Shown here piece by piece: positions 11,288-20,779 of a stretch of DNA of 64,000 nucleotides. This DNA comes from Cycas panzhihuaensis (Eukaryota > Cycadophyta). Every line of letters begins with the position of its first letter. Position 1 is the stretch's first letter. Location: contig CM041465.1 of assembly GCA_023213395.1 (NCBI GenBank), forward strand, positions 133,183,741-133,247,740. Reading direction: 5' to 3'. Made by a program: the position numbers and the translations under genes. The notes under the pieces are model-generated. The model did not search any database, was not told the DNA's origin, and worked only from the letters and a program-made list of their open reading frames with translations.

Positions 11288-12482
11288 CTGGTGTGGTGGC
11301 CAGCTCCTTGATTCGGGCGACTGCCTCATCCTTTAGTGCTCTGTCAGCTGCTGGTACCTCCTCTGCTAGGGCCTCTCTCCTCTCTAGAACTGGCTCTGCT
11401 GTTACCTCCCCGGATCTCCTCATGATCTGTAGCCTACAGGCCTATGTCACTGCCCCCCTGCTCTCCTCTGTAATCCTTGATGGGCCTGCCTCTCTGCCGG
11501 CAGTCCCGGATGGCCCTGGTCCTCTACCTGTTGTCCCTGATGGACCTGCCTCTCCCGCAGGTCGTGACCAACTGGCCCCATCTCCCCCATCTCCTCCATC
11601 TCTTTCATCGTCGTCTCCTGGGAGTACCTCGACTCCACTTGCCTCATCATCGTTGTCCTACCTCACTGCCCTATATGGATCTGCTATATAGTCTGTCATA
11701 GTGAGGAGGTCCAGTGATGTATCCTCCATTGAGCGTTGGACATGGGCTTGGTCCTTTGTCCCTCTTAGTCTAGTCTGCTACCTATGGACCATCGGGGCCC
11801 ACTCTGCAATAGGGTGTGGTCCCCTCACTTGTGCCACTACCCCAAAATGATTAAAGAACCAACACTGTAGTAGCGTGCTATATGACAACCCTCCCTGACT
11901 TGTCATCCTGATGGCATCTAGTTGTGCGACGAGGTTCGCCGCTATTAGGGTAGCCTAGTCCATCCTCTCGCTGGCCTCGCAACGATGCACCGCATCCATC
12001 CATCCCCTAGGGATGTCCTTATAGTTCTGTTTCTGGGAAACCCGGAACAGAATGCACAAAGTAATCAACTTCCTCACTCGAGGAATCCCTGACATGACCA
12101 TAGCCTAGAGAGGAACCCCTCTCCTCTCCCATCTGTCTGCCCCGGTGAAGAATGTCACTACCTCCCTGTGTGCTGCCTCATTGCTAGGCAGCACTCCCAG
12201 TGCTACCAGCCTCCCAGTCGCTGGCACTCCCAGTATCCAACTAATATCCCTCGGTGTCACTGTTACGTCTCCTACTTGGGGTAGGTGGAAGACATGCCTC
12301 CTTTGATCCCAGTGTGACATGATATCAATCAATAACCTCTGGTCTGACATGTATTGAGGTGTCCTCATGACCTTCAACATGCCACATCTCCATAGGACTT
12401 CCTTGCCCTCCCGAGTCATCATCTTTATAAAGCTCAACATCACCATCCCTATGTTTTCACGGTTGTCTACTGCAATCATAGC

Positions 12483-12967
12483 CTGCAAATACCACCAAAA
12501 CTAGTTAGAACCTAGCTTGCACTCATCCCTCGGCCTCTAGGCTATCTCTCAATTCTATCTGATCGACATTTAGGGTCCTTCGGGCCCCTATCTTCTTTTT
12601 TCTGTAGTGTTGCCTTCACACCATGCCAAACTTCGCGATACCGCAGAGTTTAGCCTGGGTCCTGCGATGATCGGGGCCCCACGACAAAGATCACAACACC
12701 ATGATCTTTGCCGTGGTGCAAATGTCACCCCCCTAAAAGGGGGGGTTTTCTGCCCCAAAAAAAAAAAGAAATTCTTTTGGGTGAGCCCCAATGGGGCCCA
12801 CTGGGACCAGGGCTGCCTAATACCCTGGTACCAACTCTTTCTGGGTCCAATTCAGACTCTGAGAGGTCATTTTTCACCCATATGCAACCTAAAAAATCAC
12901 ATAAAATTCACAAAACGTAATAAAATTAAAACTTTGAAATGGGATAGGTTTCATAGGATCCACTCAC
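12483..12967 (-). other. intron 1 of the Tat-1 antisense gene, with dyads
   Basis: 485 nt from CCA/GTGAGTGG to TATTTGCAG/GCT, phase 0. The Tat-2 counterpart is 479 nt (63449-62971) with the same borders. It carries the inverted repeat at 12679-12716 and a block near 12618-12650 (ACCATGCCAAACTTCGCGAT) resembling the LTR block ACCACGGCAAATTTCGTGGT at about 880-899. Confidence 0.65.
12679..12716. repeat. inverted repeat in intron 1 (Tat-1)
   Basis: Arms CCACGACAAAGATCA (12679-12693) and TGATCTTTGCCGTGG (12702-12716) pair with one mismatch around an 8-nt loop. The Tat-2 intron has a different but equally placed perfect dyad at 63167-63190. It may be a protein-binding site or a hairpin. Confidence 0.7.
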
Positions 12968-13150
12968 TGGATCTGGCCTAGCTATCGTCATCTTGCTCCT
13001 ATGGTCTCGATGGCTGTCTCTGTGCTCTGATCTAACGGTCGGATCTCCCTTCGCGTGCCTGCAAAGTTGGGTGGCACTCTGCTACGTAAGGGAATGGCTC
13101 TGGATTCTCTCAAGAGCCCGTGAAAATGAATATGTTTTCCGTCGAGTTTT

Positions 13151-13160
13151 CTTATATAGG
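13151..13160 (-). promoter_or_regulatory. TATA box of the Tat-1 antisense gene
   Basis: On the minus strand the sequence reads CCTATATAAG after a GGGCCCCCGC stretch, 160 bp upstream of ATG 12991. Tat-2 has the identical element at 63633-63642, also 160 bp upstream of its ATG 63473. This strict spacing supports an internal RNA polymerase II promoter directed against gag-pol. Confidence 0.7.
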
Positions 13161-13676
13161 CGGGGGCCCGACTCGCACAGTCTCTGTTTTAGCTCTCGTG
13201 ATAGCCTTCTAGACCATCTCATATTCCTGATCACCTTTTCCTTCTGGCCCTGTCTCCCATTGCGCTCCCATAGCTTTCGTTTCACTATTTCTTGTAGATG
13301 TATTTATGGCACCTTGCCAATGCATTTTTTTGCAGGGCCCTTTCATCTCATTTTGCATGCCACCTTCGTGCATGCCCGAGTTTATACTCGTTTCGTCATC
13401 ATGGACCTATTTTTGCAGCTCTTTTCTGCCCCTAGGACCTCCAGAGGGAATGCCCCCTCCCCCCGTTCAGGGGCATGTTTTACTTTCCGAAGAAACCTTT
13501 GGTATCCCAAGGTGCCCTTTTTCTGCCCACTCTCAGGCAGTGGCCAGATAGCCTACTCTCGTCCTTGGGTAGTCTCATTGCTAGGTCCTCCTACCCTTCA
13601 TGGCCATTTATTGCTTGCCTTTCGAGCCTCTTTTCGCTTCATTATTGCTTGTTATTACCAGGACCTTTTGTCACCC
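13161..13676 (+). other. Tat-1 region between antisense promoter and aRNH
   Basis: No domain is visible. On the plus strand it has pyrimidine tracts ending in AG (TTTTTTTGCAG near 13333, TATTTTTGCAG near 13418), which could act as splice acceptors for an aRNH message. On the minus strand it is upstream promoter DNA of the antisense gene. Its Tat-2 equivalent is 63643-64000. Confidence 0.4.
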
Positions 13677-14120
13677 ATGTCTCTCTACATCTTTACCGAC
13701 AGTAGAAGTCGCGGTAACTCTGGGCCTTCTGCCATTACATGGATTCTTCGCAGCTCCTCCAAACATAACTTCCTGTGCTCTGGATTCTTCCTCCTGGAGG
13801 CTACCAATAATGAAGCCAAGTACATGATTGTTATTAAGGCTCTTACCGATGCTCTCTGTTTCCATCACGAATCTATTATTTTACTTTATGACTCTCAGGT
13901 TGTGGTGTCCCATCTCACTCAGGTTTACCAGGTGCGATGCCCCCACTTGAGAGCCCTCGCTTTGACTGCTAGATATCTTTTGGCTTGTTTCCAGTCTGTC
14001 AACATTCGACACATTCCTCGGGCCCTCAACACTGAGGTAGATAGTCTTGTTCGCCTCATCCTTGAGCGTCGTCTCCCTCTTCTTGCTGACCGTCCCTCAG
14101 ACTTGTCCAGTTGCTCTGTC
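13677..14120 (+). pseudogene. Tat-1 archaeal-type RNase H (aRNH)
   Basis: From ATG 13677: LYIFTDSRSRGNSG (first Asp), EATNNEAKYMIVIKALTDA (Glu), IILLYDSQVVVSHL (Asp), NIRHIPRALNTEVDSLVRL (last Asp). All four acidic residues of the fold are visible and the frame is open across the domain, better kept than the rest of the element. Such second RNase H domains are established for Tat-lineage retrotransposons. Here it lies about 3.7 kb after the integrase stop, beyond the antisense gene, so it cannot be a simple extension of the pol frame. Tat-0 shares this place. Confidence 0.85.
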
Positions 14121-14509
14121 ACCCAAGTCCCAGGACATCATACAAATTACCTTGTGATTCACTCGCACCTCCGAGACCTAGCCGCTAACGAGGTTAAACT
14201 ATGGCAACTACTAGTTTTGTTCACTTATTTCTTCTACTTGATTATGCACATCTCTTTGCATCTTTTTGTGATGGGGGTAGTCCCCTTATCCTTCTTATCT
14301 TCCAGTCGATTCTGAGGTGGCACATAGGCATCCCTTATGTTGTCTCCACCTCCGTCCTCGTATCCATACGTTCCGCCATGACACTCACTGGTACCATTAA
14401 CTTCTGTTATGATCTTGATTTATATATATACATACACATGTGCTACTCATAGTTGTGTTGCCAGCATTCGCCATCGCACCATGCTTCTGAGCAGTGAGGC
14501 TCTGCTGCT
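14121..14509 (+). other. Tat-1 3' untranslated interior
   Basis: Mostly non-coding sequence leading to the polypurine tract. It contains a TATATATATACATACACATG stretch near 14425. It is homologous to the Tat-3 interior at 51362-51640 (minus strand), for instance the shared GGCTCTACTG/GGCTCTGCTG just before the purine tract. Confidence 0.55.
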
Positions 14510-14521
14510 AAGGGGGGGCAG
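14510..14521 (+). other. Tat-1 polypurine tract
   Basis: AAGGGGGGGCAG directly precedes the 3' LTR start TGTTTCC and would prime plus-strand DNA. The Tat-3 counterpart is TTAAGGGGGTAA (minus strand, 51350-51361). Confidence 0.75.
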
Positions 14522-17262
14522 TGTTTCCTAGCTTCTAGGAATGGATATAGAGAGGTCGACTCAGGTAAGTGCAGGTATGTTTCTCACCTTATTTTTGCTT
14601 TTTGTGAGGAGTATTTGCTTGCATGATATGTTTTTCATAGATGGTTTGCACCGTCTACACCTATTTAGCCTATGACGACTAGAGCAAGGGCATACTTCCA
14701 GCAAGTGTGGCACCTCGGTGGCCGCGTCGCCTCCCGTAATCTGCCCTACTCCCCTTAAGACTCACTTGATTTATGTGATGATCACTCATATGTTGATTCA
14801 TCACCATTTGGTCTCCTTGTTATGTCCTTAGGTCCCATGATTACCTTTCTTGTGGCTCTTGGTCTGTTGTTTGCCTCTGGGTAGGTGGGCTTGCCCCCTT
14901 GCCAACCTCCTAGTACACTAGTCCACAGCCCTGGCTGGCTGTTTGGGCCTATTTAGTCTTTCGGTCCCACACCGCGATATATTTCTGATCTGATGAAGTT
15001 TCCGTGATTGTGGTCATAATTTATTTTTTAAAACCGCCATCGAAATTCTCGCATTTATTGTAGAATTGCCACATGTCCTTCGACCCACCTCAGTGCCAGT
15101 CAAGCCCTAATCACTTGATTAGGGTTGGGGCTTAGTATTTAAGCCCATCTCAACTCATTTTTAGGATCTTTTGGCTCTCTTTGGAAGGATTACAAAGGGA
15201 AAATACCCTGATGTCTGCTCTCTTCTGCTGCTCTGTTGTATTTCTAGGACCTGCAACTGCTCCTCTACGCCCAACTCTCCTTAGGCTTCGCTGTGACATC
15301 TTCACGGCTCATTGCATGCCTTGGAGAGGGCTTCCTTGAGGAGTTTTCAGGGTCTCTTTACCCAGGCAGTCACCAAGTGGTCCCAGAAGTAGGATTTCCC
15401 TCATCCATCTCAGTAGGGGCTCCATACCTGATGTACTTTAGCCTTTTCTTAGGTTTTCTAGCCTCTTCTCAGTAGGCTTTTACAGAGGCAAATACCTCCC
15501 ACTTTCTCTCAAGGTATTTATTGATTTAAAGTCATTTCTTTGCTCAGTTTATGCCCAGATTTGTGTATGTTTGTCACTAGTTTTCTTCTCCTTGTTTTAA
15601 GAGTTTGTTTCTTACTTTCTCTTTGATTTCTCTCTACTGCTCAAGCCTCTTTTCCCACATTTCATGCTCAGGATAGTGGCTAAAGAGGACTCCATAGGGT
15701 TTGGGATAGAGCTGGGTGGATCCCGTACCACCTTTGCACTCCCTAAGGGGCTTTCGCCCTCCAAACCCTTCTCTTTTACCTCCGTGTTGTCCCTGGAGTG
15801 GGCGAGGGATTAGAGGGCTGTTCTAGCTACTGAAACCAGCATTTGCACCTGTTGCAACGCTGGTTTGCAGGCCCATTCCTTCCTTTTGGGTAATGCATAA
15901 GCCTCAAAAACTTTTCCTAGCTCAATCCTTCTCTCAACGGCCTGGTTTGCTTCCTATAACACTCTAGCTCATTGAGGACTTCCTTGGGCTGTTGTGCACC
16001 TTTGCTGCCCCTGTTTACAGCCAACTATATAGCCATACCCTTGCCGCCCTGTGGCTTCTTGAGGGAGGGTAGGGTTGCCCTTTATGGGAGGTGGGTCACT
16101 TTGAGGCTCACCTATTTACTTACCGTCCATTTGAGTATTTTTTACTATGATTTATTGTTGCAACCTTGTGATTTATGAGTACTAACATATATGTATAGAG
16201 ATTTAGTCTTGGCATATGTATACATGTGTTATTGGAGCTCCTTCTTGTGTTGCTAGCCTCCTTTCTCCGTAAAGGAATATTTGCACTTACTTGTAGGTAT
16301 AAGGAGGACGCGAGGAACTTCTCCTCCCTTCTCTCTCCCGGGTACGTGCATTTACTTGTATTTTATCATAGCATTTTATTTTTTGTTGTTGCTTTCCTTT
16401 TCGTTTTTAGCACTTTAGTGTCGCTTTCCGAGGAAGGTAAGGAAGCCCCACACTTCGCCCTACTGCAACCCTCTGTCGTTGCTTCGTGGAACGATTGGGA
16501 CATCTTGTGGAAGCATCATCGTTTCAACTGCGCCCTCATCCCGGGTATGTGCTCTTGCTTCGTTTCATTCTCTTTCTTTTGAAAAGGTTTGCATAGTAGT
16601 AATTAGACCACATAAAAGAAAAAGAGAATCAACCCTCTTTTTTTTGTTTGTATTTTGTATATTATATCTCATGCACCATACCTATCTTAGGAAAGGGCTC
16701 ATAGGAAGTTTTTCCCTTTAGCCTTTCCTGTTAGCTTGTAAACCTCTCCTTGGTCCCTTGGCTTATCATATTTGATTTGGTTTACTTGTGCGTACCTTAG
16801 CACCCTCTCTTCTCTTGGTAGCTTCCTCAAAGGGGAGGGAACTTTGGATCAATTGATCGTTCCTACTCCTTCTTCTTCCCTCGGTTTCTTTCGCTTAGCC
16901 AAATAACCGAGGAGGTCTTAACCGTAGGCTTTTTGCCTACCTTACTCCTACTTGTTTCCCTCTGCTATAGGGAAACCTTCGAGGATTCTCTTCCTCCCCT
17001 TCCAGCCATCCAAGGGTGGGAGGACTCTCCTCCAGGATCTATCTAGGCTACCTTTTTGCCTTTCCTTTTCCTAATCGAAGTGGGGAACCACCCTTTAGGT
17101 AGTTGGGTACCATCTGTAGGTCCCGAACTTGTGCTCCAGTGCACGGGGTGCCCTACGTGGTACTTGCCTCGCTTGTAGGTTCCTATCCGCACCTCTATAT
17201 CGTCATCGATTATCTTTGTCATTCCTACTTAGCTGGGTGGTTATCCCATAGACACACATCTA
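14522..17262 (+). repeat. Tat-1 3' LTR
   Basis: 2741 bp, collinear with 430-3153. It begins TGTTTCCTAGC and ends CACATCTA, where the expected CA has become TA, and is followed by the target duplication GATAG (17263-17267). The dyad GTGGTACCAC of the 5' LTR is lost here near 14985. Differences from the 5' LTR are mainly transitions. Confidence 0.92.
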
Positions 17263-17614
17263 GATAGTTATAAAGATGTTACAGGAATAACCCTACAAGC
17301 ATATGATTCTTATATGAGGGACTTAGTTTTGGCCATAAGGTGAGAAGAAGATAGGATCATGGCTATATTTTCTTATCATAATAGCACCTCCCTAAACATA
17401 AACAAGGTTAAGGCTATTAGATGTTGAATAGGTTTTAATCATAATTGAGACCATAATGGGTCCAAGTAACTACATTTAAAGGTCTTGAATGACACACCCC
17501 AATGGACCCAAACTACATCATTACAGGTGGAGATAAAATTATCATACGACTTATTCTAGATACCAATGGGGTAGAGACATATATATATAAAGAACTTTTC
17601 TCTTTCTTGACTTA

Positions 17615-17702
<88 letters not shown>

Positions 17703-18359
17703 ATTTTATCCTTCTTTTTTGGTTGTTTACTTCTCTCTTTTCTTTTGCTACTACCCTAGGTTATACCATACAATGGGTTAGATGAGGATCATGTTGAACC
17801 GGGCATCATTGAACCCCCTTTTTGAATGATAGGTAATTATTATTTTAACTATGATCATCACACAAATTTCACTGAGATATAATGAAGAGAAGAAATGAAT
17901 GAGCTTATGTGCTTGATGATTGACTTAGACACAAAACATTGATGTCTCTAAAACCACAACAAGGATGACCTTCTTAATGAAACTAAGGAAATAAAAAAAC
18001 ATAAACCAAATCCTTGAAGGCTAAACTGTAGAAGCGCAAAAGGATCTCTAAACCAATGTATCTCTAAACATCAAGGGATGGCAATTGAATAAGCAACAAG
18101 CTTTAGAAGAATAGTTGAAAGCTATCATAAACCATCCTAGCATGAGAGGATAAGTGGCTGAATAAGTGAAGCCAAAATATCTATAAGTCTACTAAGATAG
18201 TTATAAGATCATAAGAGTAAGAAGTAGTCCAAGATCAAAGATCATTACTAATATTGCAAGAGGAAGAAGTATGCTAATGTTGCAAGAGGAAGAAGTTATA
18301 AAATCAACTTTCTTAAGTAACATATCTCAAATTGCACCATTCTTGAGATCTTTAATGAT
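17263..18359 (-). other. Tat-0 spacer between integrase and the Tat-1 insertion
   Basis: About 1.1 kb of AT-rich sequence without a recognisable domain on either strand, apart from a CT microsatellite. In Tat-1 the matching interval is 3.7 kb and holds the antisense PMD gene; no HVFHLP-like block or TATA/ATG arrangement is visible here. The part nearest 18359 is probably the integrase C-terminus. Confidence 0.5.
17618..17700. repeat. (CT)n microsatellite
   Basis: About 40 uninterrupted CT dinucleotides, followed by TTATTTTATCC. It produces a meaningless Leu/Ser open frame. Such arrays are length-variable. Confidence 0.97.
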
Positions 18360-18802
18360 AAGATAATGACCTACCTACTTAGTAGCAAATTTTTTTTGCT
18401 TATCATGAAGGTACTCAAGCTTAAGTGTCTTGTCACTAACATGAAACTTATGAGGTCTCATCTACCCATCATGGGTTACTTGATCTCTAATTTTATAAGC
18501 TATATTATTTTGAAGGGTAATTAAGTATGTTTCATCCATTTTCTTTAATTCCGATAAGTATGCTTTTCTTTGGCATTCTTCATCAGGGAAGTGTTTCAAG
18601 GAAATATGTAAAACTAAGATTTCTACCTTAAGGGGTAGAATGGATTTAGATCCATAGACTGTAGAGAAAGGTATCATCCTAGTTACATTCCTAATAAAGG
18701 TTTAGTAGGCTTATAATATAGGAAATAGTTGAACATACTAGTCTAGATGGGAGCTTGTAACAATCTTAGCCAAGATTCTTGCTAATATCTTCTTAAAGTC
18801 TT
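18360..18802 (-). pseudogene. Tat-0 integrase, C-terminal half
   Basis: On the minus strand the sequence reads NKTLKKILARILAKIV, then MIPFSTVYGSKSILPLKVEI, then KKMDETYLITLQNNIAYK. This matches Tat-1 VNILKKTVTQSQRD, MTLFSLVYGTEVVLPLEVEI and LKALDERRLAAYQANLA. It is cut at 18802 by Copia-1; the upstream half resumes at 25738. Stops are present. 71 codons are open (18677-18462). Confidence 0.8.
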
Positions 18803-19109
18803 TGTTAGAGTGGTATTTCATTTACTTAATTTGACTAATATAAATATGGTATATTATTGTGTCAATATATATGATATAATTATATTATTATGACCTGATA
18901 GATGTAATACATATGTAATATGTAAAGTACTTATGGATCTATTTAAAGGGATCCAAAGTCCATTATATTTTATGAATTTATTTCAATATAATCAATATAT
19001 TCTATGGTGGGTTTTTACCATAAGGTTTTCTATATTAATTCTACTGTGTATTTGTTTATTTTGTGCTTATTATGTACATAAATAATCTATTTGTTTATGA
19101 TTTCTAACA
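18803..19109 (+). repeat. Copia-1 5' LTR
   Basis: 307 bp, TGTTAGAGTGG to TTTCTAACA, a perfect terminal TGTTAGA/TCTAACA inverted repeat. It matches 25426-25732. A potential TATA region (GGTATATTATTG) is near 18846. Confidence 0.9.
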
Positions 19110-19121
19110 TGGTATCAAAGT
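19110..19121 (+). other. Copia-1 primer binding site
   Basis: TGGTATCAAAGT starts immediately after the LTR. It is the usual plant initiator-Met tRNA site TGGTATCAGAGC with transitions. Confidence 0.85.
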
Positions 19122-20779
19122 AGATGGTCATGTACAAGTAGGCATATGTTGGGAAGGGTTTTTTGGATTATAGGTTGGCAGGTTATGTTATCTCAACCCT
19201 TCATTTAGGATCGTCTTCTCTGAAATCCAAAAGGATAGCCACATAGTATAATGATCAAGTAGAATAACCCAAGTACCTTCTGTTATTTGTCTTATAGGTC
19301 TTTGTTAGTCCTTAGAGGTATGTAGAGAAGTGTAAAAGGTTGTTTTGTCTTATGTAGGTATATGGATATGTAGAATTGCCTAGTGCCCCCTTGTTTCTAT
19401 AAATGTAGCCTTTAACTACTCAGTCACTATCCAAAGGCATGTAGCTTACTTTGTAAAGGTGCCAGATCCATAAATAATGTTGGAGATTTAATAAACAGAA
19501 CCATAGAAGATATTGTCTTCATATTGAGGTTGTATAGGTGAGTCATAGCCATTAGAGTTGAAGGAGATAGATCACAACACTATAAACATGTAGTGGAGAT
19601 TGAAGACATAGTAGAGATACTATATATAGTAGCTATAGGAGATTGTAATAATTAAGAAATGTAGTTGCTAGAGTTATTATAGGCACCACTAGTGAAGAGA
19701 GAGCTCACAGATAGCTATAATAAGGCAAATAAAGACACAAGAGATTTAGTAGATAACCATGGAGTATTTACATTACGTCTATTTACCATTCTTTTATTGG
19801 TAGCTGGTGAGGAGATAGACACAACCAATGGGAGTTTATATGTTATAGCCCTTGTGCTAACATTGAAGAAGAGTATCATACCATTAGCATGCAACTTTTC
19901 TATTCATTATGTAGATGTTGATTAAAACTATGAGGAAGTTATGTGGAGATCATGCATTATGCATTCACAACAATTCAAAGATGAACGGAGTAATTGTAGA
20001 TGCCATTACTAAGATGTAATATATTTATAGGCTCATCGACAGGTTTACCATTAAATATTATATGTACACTTGTTGTTGCATATAATCATGGCTCATAAGG
20101 TAATTTTGATTTAAGTTTTTTGCCCTATGATTAAATAAGGTTGAATTTATTTGCATTTGATTTATATTGAGACACTATTAATATATTGAATTATATATTA
20201 AGGATGAATTGATATTAAGAGTTGCTATTGATATTTAAGTAGCATTTGATATATTAATTCACTTTTTGATATCAATCAAGTGTGATATAGTGAGTTGTTA
20301 GTTGAAGTGATATTAGTGAAAATATATTTTTTATTACATGAAATTTATAATGGTGAGTTGAGTGAATGTATATTTATGGCATGTGACATTCTTGATTAGG
20401 CATGCTTTGTTGGAAGAAAATATTATTGCATGTGAAATACTTTATTGTGTAAAGCATTTGAATATTAGTTTATTGATATAAGGCATGTTTTATGAAGGGC
20501 ATACTATTATTGATATGAGAGATGCATGAGTAGTCTAGGTGGATAGATTTGTTGATCATTTCATTGTTATTACATTGATGTCATAGTGCTATTTAGTCAT
20601 TAAAATTAGACTTATGAAGAGTTCAGAATGTTATTTCATCTAGTAGTCTATTGGCCTATTTTTTAAAGTGGTTATCAGTCTTGGTGAACCTTTATACTTC
20701 GGTGGTTGAATGGACTATTTGTCAGGGAGTATGGCCTGTTGAAGGTTGGTTTAGGCTTCTTATATTTTTCTATTTTACA
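19122..20779 (+). other. Copia-1 leader, 1.65 kb, no domain seen
   Basis: AT-rich DNA between primer site and gag. Copia leaders are usually near 100-200 bp, so an unrecognised insertion is possible. One 77-codon open frame (19692-19925) has no similarity I recognise. From about 20100 the sequence is a run of TTGATATTAA-like words. Confidence 0.5.

Larger units (their letters stand above)
10595..12991 (-). pseudogene. antisense split gene in Tat-1: plant mobile domain + coiled coil
   Basis: The model has three exons on the minus strand: 12991-12968 (MTIARPDP), 12482-11288 and 11178-10595. Introns are GT..AG at 12967-12483 and 11287-11179. Exon lengths 24+1195+584 give 1803 nt, exactly 601 codons in one frame ending in TAG. 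The PMD hallmark HVFHLPQVGDVTVTPRDI lies at about residues 71-88, with GVPATGR after it. A helical region (LLQCWFFNHFG) follows, then an acidic tract (PGDDDERDGGDGGDG), collagen-like PAGEAGPSGTTGRGPGPSG, and a charged C-terminal exon with heptad-like ERDHIQARYDQLVDQV. About nine in-frame stops, mostly TAG at Trp/Gln codons, break it. Start, splice positions and frame are shared with the Tat-2 copy (61067-63473). PMD proteins act in silencing and gene regulation in plants; the role here is unknown. Confidence 0.78.
430..17262 (+). mobile_element. Tat-1: near-complete Ty3/gypsy Tat-lineage LTR retrotransposon
   Basis: Two long direct repeats (430-3153 and 14522-17262) start TGTTTCCTAGC and end CACATCCA/CACATCTA. 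They bound an 11.4 kb interior with gag, protease, RT, RNase H, integrase, an antisense split gene and aRNH. The 5-bp target duplication GATAG is present at 425-429 and 17263-17267. A tRNA primer site follows the 5' LTR, and a polypurine tract precedes the 3' LTR. The host site is the Tat-0 interior, between its integrase and its aRNH. All coding frames contain stops or shifts, so the copy is non-autonomous now. Tat assignment rests on the aRNH, which is known from that lineage, on the absence of a chromodomain, and on the large size. Confidence 0.93.

Noticed and set aside
10534-11691. Plus-strand open frames (151, 88 and 166 codons) after the Tat-1 integrase
   Set aside because: They are shadows of exons of the minus-strand PMD gene, whose frame is conserved with Tat-2; the plus frames are not.
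10595-12991. Envelope-like gene between integrase and 3' LTR
   Set aside because: The coding content is on the opposite strand and has a plant mobile domain and coiled coil, without a signal peptide or membrane segment.
12993-13676. First ~228 codons of a 440-codon plus-strand frame leading into the aRNH
   Set aside because: This part overlaps the antisense promoter and leader, is Cys/Phe/Ser-rich without a domain, and begins outside any likely message. Only the part from 13677 is coding-like.
17502-17759. 85-codon open frame rich in Leu/Ser
   Set aside because: It is the translation of the CT microsatellite.
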